Origin: Pedobacter foliorum | GTDB lineage: Bacteria; Bacteroidota; Bacteroidia; Sphingobacteriales; Sphingobacteriaceae | Direction of reading: 5' to 3' | Length of the DNA: 64,000 nucleotides | Assembly (NCBI RefSeq): GCF_013266735.1 | Contig: NZ_JABSNU010000018.1 | Span: forward strand, 1 to 64,000 | In this document: piece after piece, positions 1 to 8,365 of the stretch | How positions within the stretch are numbered: position 1 is the stretch's first letter | How the letters are laid out: the number at the start of each line of letters is the position of its first letter | Translations under genes and position numbers: made by a program | Notes under the pieces: generated by a model | Database searches by the model: none | Seen by the model: the letters and a program-made list of their open reading frames with translations, nothing else | Told to the model about the DNA's origin: nothing

Positions 1-81
1 TTTGTACACTTCAAGAAATATTCAAAGAAAAAAGGCATAGTAAGGAAATACTCAGGACGGATCTCACAACAAACAAAAAAG

Positions 82-117
82 GAAGCCGTATCATCTTTTG
101 ATTAATGATACGGCTTC
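82..117 (-). terminator. Bidirectional intrinsic terminator after ahcY
   Basis: A perfect 13-bp inverted repeat (82-94 with 105-117, arm GAAGCCGTATCAT) encloses a 10-nt loop. It is followed by T-rich sequence on the plus strand and by CCTTTTTTG on the minus strand, so it can stop transcription in both directions. It lies 28 bp past the ahcY stop codon and probably also ends whatever gene enters from the left edge. Confidence 0.85.
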
Positions 118-144
118 TTTTGTATAAAGATAAGAATCTAAATA

Positions 145-1461
145 TTAGTATCTGTAAGTATCAGGTTTAAATGGACCTTCAACCGGAACACCAATGTATT
201 CTGCCTGATGAGCATCTAAAACATCAAGTTCAACACCGATTTTAGCCAAGTGTAAACGAGCTACTTTTTCATCTAAATGCTTAGGAAGTACATAAACTTT
301 GTTCTCATATTGATCTGTATTGATCCATAATTCTAATTGAGCCAAAGTTTGGTTAGTGAATGAGTTAGACATTACAAAGCTTGGGTGACCAGTTGCACAG
401 CCTAAGTTTACTAAACGACCTTCAGCCAATAGGATGATGTCTTTTCCATCAATAGTATATTTGTCTACCTGAGGTTTGATCTCTACTTTAGTAGCGCCAT
501 AGTTTTTGTTTAACCAGGCAACATCGATTTCATTATCAAAGTGACCGATGTTACAAACGATAGCTTTATCTTTCATGCTTTTGAAGTGTTCAGCACGAAC
601 GATGTCACAGTTGCCTGTAGTCGTTACAATAATATCAGCTTCTTTAACTGCTGTAGCAAATTTCTTAACTTCATAACCTTCCATTGCAGCTTGTAATGCA
701 CAGATTGGGTCAATTTCAGAAACAATTACACGTACACCTTGTGAACTTAAAGATTCGGCAGAACCTTTACCAACATCACCGTAACCAGCAACAACAGCTA
801 CTTTACCAGCCATCATGATATCAGTAGCACGACGAATTGCATCTACTAATGATTCACGGCAACCGTATTTGTTATCAAATTTAGATTTGGTAACTGAGTC
901 ATTTACGTTGATTGCAGGTAAGTGCAATGTTCCGTTTTTCATGCGCTCATATAAGCGGTGAACACCGGTAGTAGTTTCTTCAGATAAACCTTTGATGTTA
1001 GCGATAAGTTCAGGGAATTTATCGAAAACCATATTGGTTAAGTCACCACCATCATCTAAGATCATGTTTAATGGCTGACGCTCAGGGCCAAAATGTAAAG
1101 TTTGTTCGATACACCAGTCGAAACTAGCCTCATCTAAACCTTTCCATGCATATACCTGGATACCAGCAGCGGCAATAGCAGCAGCAGCATGATCCTGAGT
1201 AGAAAATATATTACAAGATGACCAGGTAACTTCAGCACCTAATGCAACTAATGTTTCAATTAAAACTGCAGTTTGGATGGTCATGTGAAGGCAACCTGCA
1301 ATGCGTGCGCCTTTTAATGGTTGAGAAGGACCAAATTCTTCGCGTAACGACATTAATCCTGGCATTTCTGCTTCTGCCAGTTCAATTTCTTTGCGGCCCC
1401 ATTCTGCCAGTGAAATGTCCTTAACTTTGTAAGGAACGTAAGTTGTCTCTACTGATGACAT
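145..1461 (-). CDS. ahcY: Adenosylhomocysteinase (S-adenosylhomocysteine hydrolase)
   Basis: Cytoplasmic NAD-dependent enzyme that splits S-adenosylhomocysteine into adenosine and homocysteine, removing the product inhibitor of methyltransferases and feeding methionine recycling. The 438 residues are the normal family length. Landmarks are DGGDLTN (137-143), the NAD-binding loop [11 protein letters not shown] (225-235) and the conserved C-terminal end KPDTYRY. The start is an ATG at 1461. The gene stands alone: a strong terminator follows it and the next gene upstream is divergent. No riboswitch of a known SAH or SAM class was recognised in the upstream region. The identification is firm. Confidence 0.98.
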   Translation of the reverse strand: MSSVETTYVPYKVKDISLAEWGRKEIELAEAEMPGLMSLREEFGPSQPLKGARIAGCLHMTIQTAVLIETLVALGAEVTWSSCNIFSTQDHAAAAIAAAGIQVYAWKGLDEASFDWCIEQTLHFGPERQPLNMILDDGGDLTNMVFDKFPELIANIKGLSEETTTGVHRLYERMKNGTLHLPAINVNDSVTKSKFDNKYGCRESLVDAIRRATDIMMAGKVAVVAGYGDVGKGSAESLSSQGVRVIVSEIDPICALQAAMEGYEVKKFATAVKEADIIVTTTGNCDIVRAEHFKSMKDKAIVCNIGHFDNEIDVAWLNKNYGATKVEIKPQVDKYTIDGKDIILLAEGRLVNLGCATGHPSFVMSNSFTNQTLAQLELWINTDQYENKVYVLPKHLDEKVARLHLAKIGVELDVLDAHQAEYIGVPVEGPFKPDTYRY

Positions 1462-1493
1462 ATTTAAGTGATTAAGTTTCTAGTAAACAGCCG

Positions 1494-1501
1494 CAAATTT
1501 A
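1494..1501 (-). promoter_or_regulatory. Candidate -7 box for ahcY
   Basis: Read on the minus strand this is TAAATTTG, an exact match to the Bacteroidota -7 consensus TAnnTTTG, 32 bp before the ahcY ATG. The nearest upstream TTG candidates for the -33 box sit 23 and 26 bp away, longer than the usual spacing of about 19-20, so only the -7 half is convincing. Confidence 0.42.
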
Positions 1502-1851
1502 CGACTATTTATGTTTATTTATTGCAACAAAAAATGAATGGTGCAATTCAAATTGTTCTGGCCCCTTTTGTCGTAATAAATAGTAACCACATTCGTGTTT
1601 GGTTCGTGCCAGATTGGGGTCCGCTTCGGGTAAAAGGTACCTTTATCCGAATAAACTACGTACCAGACCCCGCTTTGTCCTTATCTTGCACAACAACTGG
1701 GACGAAAGAAATCTTTGTAAGATTTGTATCTATTCCTATTCAGTTTTTTTTTGGCTTAATGTTAATTAGTGTTAAAAATGGGGGCTGAACTTGAATTAAA
1801 ATCATTAATCTTCTGAAAATTAATATATTTAAGGAACCAAATGATGCCTTT
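1502..1851. other. Divergent intergenic region with a nested hairpin
   Basis: About 390 bp separate ahcY from the divergent plus-strand operon and no convincing gene lies here. It contains a structured stretch: an inner imperfect palindrome at 1625-1651 (arms TTCGGGTAAA and TTTATCCGAA, centre GGTACC) inside an outer 6-bp pair GGGGTC (1616-1621) / GACCCC (1666-1671). A weak promoter-like pair, TTG at 1686-1688 and AATCTTTG at 1710-1717 with 21 bp between, could serve the plus-strand operon and would give a leader of about 130 nt. Confidence 0.4.
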
Positions 1852-3108
1852 ATGTTAAAATTCGCTCTCTGCAGTTTATGCAGTTTAATAACCTGCATTC
1901 TCTCTTATGGCCAAACTATGGCCCAGGTAAGTAAGATAGATAGTTCCACAATGGTTACCCTTAGGATAGATCCTTCTAGCGCACGTGGGGCAGCTGTGTC
2001 GCAATTTTTTGACGAAGTTACCTTTACGCCTCTGGAAACCACTAAGGAAAGTCTTTTTGGAGCTATTCAGCAACTTAAAATGACCGATGAGCATTATGTG
2101 GTTTACGATTGGGAAACTAAAGCAGTGCTGATATTTACAAAAGCTGGCAAATACGTGGCAAAAATCAATGCCAGCAAGTTTGAAAAAGATCCGGATGTAA
2201 AGGATCAAAGTTTTTATGGCTTCAATATCGTCAAAGAGGATGACAAGCAGGCCATCCAAATAGGTGCGGGGAAACAAGTGTACTATTTTGATTTTGCCGG
2301 TAAACTCATCAAAAAAGTACCTGTACCTAAAGAGAAAAACTACGCCAACTATAAAAAGTTCAGTGATGGTACTGTGATCGATCAGAATTTCCTGGAAAAG
2401 AACGAAAAAGACAGTACGTACTATTATTTGAGCCTGATTAAAGACAATAAAAGAGTAGAGAGTTATTTTTCTTACAAAACCGAAGACCGTAAGGGGGATG
2501 ACAGGTGGCATGGTGGGCGCGTATACGACTACGGTAATCCTGATGAATTTCTATTCATCAAGAATTACCAGTATAATATTTATAAGCTAACCTCCAGCAA
2601 GCTTTCCTTGGCCTATCAGATATTTTTCCCGGCGGCAAATTCCCTGCCAATGGACTATGGTACCAACCCGGTTTACAAGGGGAAAGCATTTGATTATTAT
2701 GAGAAAAACAGGGATGCTTTCTATGAGATGACAAATAGTTATCTGCATTTCAATAACCTGTATTTCCAGGTCAGGAACTTTAACTGGAGTCGCGATGAGA
2801 AAAAAGCTTTCATCTACAACCTGAAAACAGCTGAACTGACTTCAATAGCAGACATTGAACCCGATTCTACCTCGCAATTCCTACCTGTAACTGATTTAGC
2901 CTCTCAATATGACTTTACCAATAAGGGTTTCCTGATCGTTAGCCCCGAATATTTTTACACCAGTTATTCTTCTTTGACAATGTTCACTGCTAAAGAACAG
3001 AATGAAGAAAAAAACAGGAAGTACAATGATGTTTTAACACAATTTTTTAAAACGCAGAATAAGAAAAGCAACCCGGTAATCATCAAATTAAAGCCAAAGA
3101 AAAATTAA
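1852..3108 (+). CDS. Secreted 6-bladed beta-propeller-like protein, function unknown
   Basis: The protein has 418 residues with an N-terminal signal peptide (about residues 1-24, ending near TMAQ). The rest reads like the Bacteroidota 6-bladed beta-propeller family: an early FTPLETTKESLFGAI segment followed by blade-like strands such as VLIFTKAGKYVAKI. Many Tyr/Lys-rich strands follow and no catalytic motif is recognised. The ATG at 1852 is the only start that gives a complete signal peptide. It ends 6 bp before the next gene, a TonB-receptor-like barrel, so both are probably co-transcribed and may act together at the cell surface. Codons ending in C or G look more frequent than in neighbouring genes, which could point to transfer; this is a visual impression. 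The function is not known to me. Confidence 0.72.
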   Translation: MLKFALCSLCSLITCILSYGQTMAQVSKIDSSTMVTLRIDPSSARGAAVSQFFDEVTFTPLETTKESLFGAIQQLKMTDEHYVVYDWETKAVLIFTKAGKYVAKINASKFEKDPDVKDQSFYGFNIVKEDDKQAIQIGAGKQVYYFDFAGKLIKKVPVPKEKNYANYKKFSDGTVIDQNFLEKNEKDSTYYYLSLIKDNKRVESYFSYKTEDRKGDDRWHGGRVYDYGNPDEFLFIKNYQYNIYKLTSSKLSLAYQIFFPAANSLPMDYGTNPVYKGKAFDYYEKNRDAFYEMTNSYLHFNNLYFQVRNFNWSRDEKKAFIYNLKTAELTSIADIEPDSTSQFLPVTDLASQYDFTNKGFLIVSPEYFYTSYSSLTMFTAKEQNEEKNRKYNDVLTQFFKTQNKKSNPVIIKLKPKKN

Positions 3109-3114
3109 CGCTCC

Positions 3115-5958
3115 ATGTCTAAATTAACAACGCTAACTCTGGCATTTTTGCTGAGTATTACCTGTATTACACTCCGCGCGCAACAAGTCAATCCTGCAAA
3201 TCCGGGAAGCGTAAAAGGTCTTGTGAGGGATACCGCGCAAAATTATGTCCTTAAATCTGCCACCGTTTCTGTGTACAAAGCCGCAGACAGCACTTTGCTG
3301 AGTTACCAGGTGACTAATAATTATGGTGAATTTAACTTTAAAAATCTTCCAGTCAATCTTCCTTTGAGACTTGATGTCAGCCACGTGGGCTACTTGACTT
3401 CCAGAAAACAATTTACGATACCTGCCGATAAAAATACGATCAATCTCCAAACCATTGTAGCAACCAAAAGGGATGTTATGCTGAATGATGTGGTCATCTC
3501 TGTGCCGCCGATTAGCATGAACGGAGATACACTTGAATTTAACGCCGCCGCCTTTAAGCTGGATAGCAATGCTGTGGTGGAGGATTTACTGAGAATGATC
3601 CCGAACATTACGCTATGGGGCGATGGGAAGATCACCGTTAATGGTAAAGAAGTTAAAAGTCTGCTGGTAAACGGAAAGTCCTTTTTTGGCGGCGACATGA
3701 AGCTGGCCACTCAAAACCTGGCCAAGAATTCTGTTCAAAAAATACAGGTATATAACAAATCGAGGAACCAGGAAAGTTCCAGCAGAGCAGATTCTACACT
3801 GGAAATGAACATTAAGCTCAAAAAGGGAAAGGACATAGGCTTTTTTGGTAAGATTGGTTTTGGTTATGGTACCAACAATCGGTTTGAGACCGATGGCAGT
3901 ATCAATATGTTTACTCCAAAGATGCAGCTTGCTATTGTGGGAGCCATGAATAACATCAATAAGATTGCAGATAACACTGGCGATCTCATGTCCAATAGCA
4001 CATTTAAGGGGGTGGGTACCAACGTAGAATACCAGCCTGATTTCAGGGCCGAAGGCATCTCCCGGCCCAGTGCACTAGGAGCTAACTTCAGCTACAATTT
4101 CATTGAGAAACCAACATACGAGCTCAAAAGTACTTTAAAGTCCAATTACTTTTTGCAGGACAGGAACACCGATTTCCTGGCAGATTACAAAACTACGACC
4201 TCTGTTAACAGTACAGATAAGGTGATCGAGAACAGCCGGACCATCAATGAATCTTCCAATATGACACAAAAGTTTGATTCCTATTATGAGTACGCTAAAA
4301 AAGGTCATAATTTAGAATTTTCCCAGGAAGTAAAATTCGACCGGATAGAAAACAATAATCAAACTTTCCGTAGTTCTACCAATGTAGAGGATGTACTGAC
4401 CAGTACCAACAACTCGTTAAATACGAGCAGTAATAATAACAAAAATTTCAGGTTTAGCGGTCAATACCAGTATTCTCCATACATCATCACCCCCAAAACA
4501 CGGTTTAGGGGGGGTACTGCCGAATATAGTTTGAATAATTACAATAACGAAAGTGAGCGACTGAACATCACCGAGTTTAAATCATTTACCGGCACAGCTT
4601 CCAATCAGAAGTTTAACAGAAAGTACAATATCAGCTCAGATGGTTTAAGACAGGAATTAAATTTGACAATACCGGATGTAAAAAGGTTAATTTTTGGAAG
4701 TAAGAACTACTCCAGGTTAAGCTTTAACCTCACCAACAAACTGGTACTCAACTCGGATAAAAACATCAACAGGGTACAGGATCTGGACACTCTGACTAAT
4801 GTATATAAAACAAATGCTTACTTGGACAACCAGATCCGCACTAATGTGATCGAGGAAACGCCGGGGCTGAGAATAGAAAAATCTTTTCAGAAAAGCCTGT
4901 CTAACCGCTATTATAAATCATTTACCATCCGGTTTCATCCCAAACAACTAATGATTAGCCAAGACAATAAATCTGACCGATCATTTCAAAACTTAAAACG
5001 CAACTACAGCAGATTTGCTCCTGATGCCGGCCTCAGTTTCTATAATCACCAATATGGGGAAACTTCAAGAAGCTATGACCTTAGTTACACTACGAAGATT
5101 AATATACCCAACATCAATCAGCTGGCACCGCTGACGGATAGCACCAACCTGTACTACCTGCAAAGGGGAAATGTTAACTTGAAAGAAGGGGTGCAGCGGG
5201 AATTGTCTTTTAGATTCGACAGTAATGACCAGCGAAGTAAAAATACCCTCAATTATTATATGGGGATCAGCGCTGGTCTGATTGCCAATAATATTGTAGA
5301 CAGTCTGTTGATCGATGAACAAAACAGGCGTACCGTATACCTGGTTAACGCAAACGGACACAAATACATCAACGGTTATGGCAACATCAGAAAAGCGTAC
5401 AAGTTGAAGTCTTCAGAACTTCAGCTGAGTCTGAACAGCAACTTCAATGCAAATAAAAACCCCGGATATACCAACAGTATCTTTACTTTTTCGACCAACC
5501 TGAACACTTATACAAGTGTAAATATCAATTATACCTACAAAAGCTACCTGGCTGTTGCATTTGGGCAGTCTTACAATACCTCGCATTCTAAACAGGAGGC
5601 GTTTAATACCGAATACAGCGGTACAAATATGGGTACTACACTGAGTAGTAGTTATAATGTAACCAAAAGATTTACGTTGAACAGCAATGTAACTTTCAAC
5701 AAGAGTTCGTCCTCTATAGCCGACGATATCAATTTTACCATCTGGAATGCCAGTGCGGTTTATCGTTTTCTTAAAGGCAATAACGCAGAATTTAAATTCT
5801 CCGCACTGGATCTTTTACACCAGAACACCAGTGTGATCAATTATGGTGATGCTAATAGTTTTACCATAGGGACGCAGAATGTGCTGAAGCAATATTTTAT
5901 GACTACTATATCTTACTATCCGAGACAGTTTGGAAAGAAAGGGAAAGACAAGAAATGA
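3115..5958 (+). CDS. TonB-dependent-receptor-like outer membrane beta-barrel protein
   Basis: The protein has 947 residues. A signal peptide (about 1-22, ...TLRAQ) is followed by a carboxypeptidase-regulatory-like beta-sandwich (about 30-115; GSVKGLVRDTAQ ... YGEFNFKNLP), a plug-like segment (about 120-240; VVEDLLRMIPNI, VNGKEVKSLLVNGKSFFGG) and a long barrel with alternating strands to the C-terminus. This is the layout of the outer membrane protein beta-barrel family of Bacteroidota, related to TonB-dependent receptors but without an adjacent SusD. It probably inserts in the outer membrane and may import a ligand or display a domain; no ligand can be named. It follows the propeller gene by 6 bp. 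Like that gene it uses more C- and G-ending codons than the flanking genes. Confidence 0.82.
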   Translation: MSKLTTLTLAFLLSITCITLRAQQVNPANPGSVKGLVRDTAQNYVLKSATVSVYKAADSTLLSYQVTNNYGEFNFKNLPVNLPLRLDVSHVGYLTSRKQFTIPADKNTINLQTIVATKRDVMLNDVVISVPPISMNGDTLEFNAAAFKLDSNAVVEDLLRMIPNITLWGDGKITVNGKEVKSLLVNGKSFFGGDMKLATQNLAKNSVQKIQVYNKSRNQESSSRADSTLEMNIKLKKGKDIGFFGKIGFGYGTNNRFETDGSINMFTPKMQLAIVGAMNNINKIADNTGDLMSNSTFKGVGTNVEYQPDFRAEGISRPSALGANFSYNFIEKPTYELKSTLKSNYFLQDRNTDFLADYKTTTSVNSTDKVIENSRTINESSNMTQKFDSYYEYAKKGHNLEFSQEVKFDRIENNNQTFRSSTNVEDVLTSTNNSLNTSSNNNKNFRFSGQYQYSPYIITPKTRFRGGTAEYSLNNYNNESERLNITEFKSFTGTASNQKFNRKYNISSDGLRQELNLTIPDVKRLIFGSKNYSRLSFNLTNKLVLNSDKNINRVQDLDTLTNVYKTNAYLDNQIRTNVIEETPGLRIEKSFQKSLSNRYYKSFTIRFHPKQLMISQDNKSDRSFQNLKRNYSRFAPDAGLSFYNHQYGETSRSYDLSYTTKINIPNINQLAPLTDSTNLYYLQRGNVNLKEGVQRELSFRFDSNDQRSKNTLNYYMGISAGLIANNIVDSLLIDEQNRRTVYLVNANGHKYINGYGNIRKAYKLKSSELQLSLNSNFNANKNPGYTNSIFTFSTNLNTYTSVNINYTYKSYLAVAFGQSYNTSHSKQEAFNTEYSGTNMGTTLSSSYNVTKRFTLNSNVTFNKSSSSIADDINFTIWNASAVYRFLKGNNAEFKFSALDLLHQNTSVINYGDANSFTIGTQNVLKQYFMTTISYYPRQFGKKGKDKK

Positions 5959-6044
5959 TGATTTGAGCAGAGAAATACTGTGTTTTGGCTAGCGGGCACA
6001 AAGTAATTTGAAGGTCAAAACTATATTGGTCTTATCGCCAATGT

Positions 6045-6075
6045 TTTGATGCTAGTTGCAGGTACAGTACCTTTG
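6045..6075 (+). promoter_or_regulatory. Consensus Bacteroidota promoter of the bacilliredoxin gene
   Basis: TTTG at 6045-6048, then 19 bp, then TACCTTTG at 6068-6075: an exact -33/-7 pair for the Bacteroidota housekeeping sigma factor. It lies 37 bp before the ATG at 6113. It overlaps a longer in-frame reading that would begin with TTG at 6056, which argues for the ATG as the true start. Confidence 0.75.
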
Positions 6076-6112
6076 TATACTTAAAGAAGAAATTAATAAA
6101 AATATTAAGCAT

Positions 6113-6523
6113 ATGTATCCAGAATATTTAGTTGAGCCAATGCGTGCTGAACTTACAAACGTAGGTTTTGAAGAATTAAAAACTGCTGAAGCAGTTGATA
6201 GCGCCATTACAAGCGAAGGAACTGTGTTTGTAGTAGTTAACTCGGTATGTGGTTGTGCAGCATCAAACGCACGTCCGGCAGCAAGATTGGCCGCAGCAAA
6301 TGAAAAACATCCTACAAAATTAGTAACAGTTTTTGCAGGTATGGAAAAAGAAGCGGTTGACAGAGCTAGGGGTTATATGTTGCCTTTTCCTCCATCATCA
6401 CCTTCAATGGCTTTATTTAAAGATGGCAAATTAGTTCATATGATAGAGCGTCATCAAATTGAAGGCCGTCCTGCACAAATGATTGCTGATAGCCTTATTG
6501 GTGCTTTTGATCAGTACTGCTAG
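6113..6523 (+). CDS. BrxA/BrxB-family bacilliredoxin
   Basis: The product is a 136-residue thioredoxin-fold protein of the YphP/YqiW (BrxA/BrxB) family. The CGC active-site motif is at residues 46-48 (VNSVCGCAAS), and the conserved PFPPSSPSMALF segment follows. In Firmicutes these proteins remove bacillithiol from mixed disulfides; Bacteroidota homologs probably do similar low-molecular-weight thiol or disulfide chemistry in the cytoplasm. The start at 6113 (MYPEYLVEPM) matches the family N-terminus; an in-frame TTG at 6056 is rejected because the promoter overlaps it. It is monocistronic, and a large hairpin follows. Confidence 0.93.
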   Translation: MYPEYLVEPMRAELTNVGFEELKTAEAVDSAITSEGTVFVVVNSVCGCAASNARPAARLAAANEKHPTKLVTVFAGMEKEAVDRARGYMLPFPPSSPSMALFKDGKLVHMIERHQIEGRPAQMIADSLIGAFDQYC

Positions 6524-6544
6524 TAGGAATTAGAAATTATATAA

Positions 6545-6694
6545 AGAGGGTATCCAAAAAGATTTATTTACTATTTGATTATGCTCATCGCCGTTCTGAA
6601 TTCATTTCAGAATCTCGTTTAAGCAATATTAAATAGTAATTGTGTGATTCTGAAATGAATTCAGAATGACAATCTTATCTTTTGGATACTCTCT
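6545..6694. repeat. Composite REP-like hairpin between convergent genes
   Basis: Two nested inverted repeats. The outer arms are 6545-6559 and 6680-6694 (AGAGGGTATCCAAAA against its complement, one mismatch). The inner arms are 6593-6614 and 6646-6667, 21 of 22 matching, and each inner arm is itself a palindrome with halves TTCTGAA/TTTCAGAA. The inner core resembles the TCCTGAA...TTCAGGA repeats elsewhere in this window. It sits between the convergent bacilliredoxin and GH30 genes and may act as a bidirectional terminator. Confidence 0.75.
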
Positions 6695-6721
6695 TTTGCG
6701 TTTAAATAAAAATACTTTTAT

Positions 6722-8311
6722 TTAAGGAGCAGAGAATATAAACGTACTTATTGATCGGGGAGGTAGTGTAGTATCCTCAAGCGGATAAGGGCGTATATTA
6801 TCATCTTGTTTTTCGGAGGTTATGTAATGTTTTTTAAGCTTTCCTTTAGCTAATCCTTTTAATACAAAATCAGTCTTTTTAGCTTCGCTGGTATAGTTAA
6901 TTACATTTACAATAATGCTTTTTCCTTTAGGGTCTTTAAATGCAGAAATCATAACCTGTTGAGCAATCTCGATATCGTTTAAACCATCGTTTCTTTGGGT
7001 TTCTATACGAACCATTCCTGGACGGATAAAGAGACTGTAGTGCCCCAATGCCCATAAATTTTTAGTGATTGTGTACATGGTTTCAGGATTGTTTGCCCTT
7101 TTTGGATTTATAGCAATAAGGAAATAACGAGGGTTTAATGGATTCCCTGGTTCATAAGTATTCCAGAAATGCCAGGCAGATGCGTCCCCAATGGTAAAAT
7201 CATGGTTAATTACTTTAGCAAGGAATAATGCATGATCCATTTCGCTTGGATTGCCCGAAGTTTTATCTTTAAAACCATTGCCAAGCATTGAATATTCTGA
7301 TTGCCAGTATTCCAGTCCCTTGTACTTTTTCAAAGTATCTCTTAAAGATCTTCTCACGGTTATTAGCGTGTTGTCGCCATTTTCTGTAAAATAGCCATGA
7401 CCTTCAACAAACTTTGTAGTATTACTAAGACCACCTATATACAACGGGCTTTTAGGATTCCAGAAGTTATCTATTTGACGAGATGTACGCCCTTTATGTG
7501 CATATAGATAATCAAGTTGACCAGCCTCAGTAGCTAGAATTTTTGTACTAAGTTTTTGCTTAGCTAAACTGGTGTTTAAAGATTTAATAGTTTCAAACAT
7601 TTCTTCATTTGTCCATGGACTGCCTTCCTGATTGGAGCTCTTTAGCCAATCCCATTGGGGCTCATTTATTGGGCTGATATAGTTAAAATGAAGGTTCTTT
7701 TTGTCGTAGTGTTTTATTACTTCAGTTAGGAAATTTGCATAAGCATCGTATTTGTCGGGTCTTAGGTTTGTGGATCCATCCTTTTGTGATTTATAGCCGA
7801 GACCATTTTTGTTAAATTGTACAGGAGGACTATTTACAAATGCAATCAGGTCCTTTACACCATAGTTTTTTGCCTGCTGCAACATCCAGGTATATCCTTG
7901 TTGTTTGTCCCAATCGTAAGTCCCGTCAGGGGATAAAAAGCACTCTACTCTGCGTGCAGAATCTGCAATTCCGCTGCTATCGCCTTGTTCAGCTGTGCCT
8001 CCTCCAATATTAAAACGCCATGCCGATAAACCGATGCCTTTCGGGCAGCCATTTTTATCAAACTCCCTGCTAAATAGTAATTCGGCAATATGTTGTTTTT
8101 TAGCTAATGGCCATTGCTTGCCAATTTCTTCTGTGTACCAACATCCAGATCCACCAATGTTGTGTATTTGTTGCACAGTTTTGTCGAACAGTAAGGTGAA
8201 TTTAATTGTTTTTTGATCCTGACAGAAGGAGTCTAGTGTGCTCGATAAGAGAATCATACTGAGGACAACTCTCTTAATAAATACCCCCGAAAAGTGTAAT
8301 TGAATTTTCAT
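6722..8311 (-). CDS. Secreted glycoside hydrolase family 30-like enzyme
   Basis: A 529-residue exported protein: a hydrophobic stretch at about 12-31 (VVLSMILLSSTLDSFC) is probably the signal. A (beta/alpha)8 barrel follows, then a beta-sandwich. GH30 hallmarks are visible: GLSAWRFNIGGG (94-105), the acid/base glutamate in SPINEPQW (E217) and the probable nucleophile in EYWQSEYSMLG (E339). The closest known type in Bacteroidota is the endo-beta-1,6-galactanase-like subgroup, but substrate cannot be fixed from sequence. The start is ATG 8311, only 54 bp from the divergent ATG at 8366, so the two genes may share control. The C-terminal part (NPETMYTITKNLWALGHYS) is the usual GH30 join to the beta domain. 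Confidence 0.85.
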   Translation of the reverse strand: MKIQLHFSGVFIKRVVLSMILLSSTLDSFCQDQKTIKFTLLFDKTVQQIHNIGGSGCWYTEEIGKQWPLAKKQHIAELLFSREFDKNGCPKGIGLSAWRFNIGGGTAEQGDSSGIADSARRVECFLSPDGTYDWDKQQGYTWMLQQAKNYGVKDLIAFVNSPPVQFNKNGLGYKSQKDGSTNLRPDKYDAYANFLTEVIKHYDKKNLHFNYISPINEPQWDWLKSSNQEGSPWTNEEMFETIKSLNTSLAKQKLSTKILATEAGQLDYLYAHKGRTSRQIDNFWNPKSPLYIGGLSNTTKFVEGHGYFTENGDNTLITVRRSLRDTLKKYKGLEYWQSEYSMLGNGFKDKTSGNPSEMDHALFLAKVINHDFTIGDASAWHFWNTYEPGNPLNPRYFLIAINPKRANNPETMYTITKNLWALGHYSLFIRPGMVRIETQRNDGLNDIEIAQQVMISAFKDPKGKSIIVNVINYTSEAKKTDFVLKGLAKGKLKKHYITSEKQDDNIRPYPLEDTTLPPRSISTFIFSAP

Positions 8312-8342
8312 TGATACAATATTAATTAAAAAACATCTATAA

Positions 8343-8350
8343 TACTTTTG
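8343..8350 (+). promoter_or_regulatory. Candidate -7 box of the divergent propeller-like gene
   Basis: TACTTTTG matches TAnnTTTG exactly and lies 15 bp before the ATG at 8366. No clear -33 TTG is found at normal spacing. The box overlaps a possible TTG start at 8348, which argues that translation begins at the ATG. Confidence 0.45.
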
Positions 8351-8365
8351 ATATATTTATGCCTG

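Noticed and set aside
1-81. Possible 3-prime end of a gene entering from the left edge
   Set aside because: All three plus-strand frames stay open for 13 to 35 codons and none shows a recognisable protein end, so no frame can be chosen.
1242-1424. Plus-strand frame inside ahcY
   Set aside because: It is antisense to a certain gene and has no signal of its own.
1462-1500. SAH or SAM riboswitch upstream of ahcY
   Set aside because: The leader between the -7 box and the ATG is too short for a known riboswitch and no matching core was seen.
1468-1788. 106-codon plus-strand reading frame
   Set aside because: It starts with GTG, runs over the ahcY promoter region and a stem-loop, and its translation resembles no protein I know.
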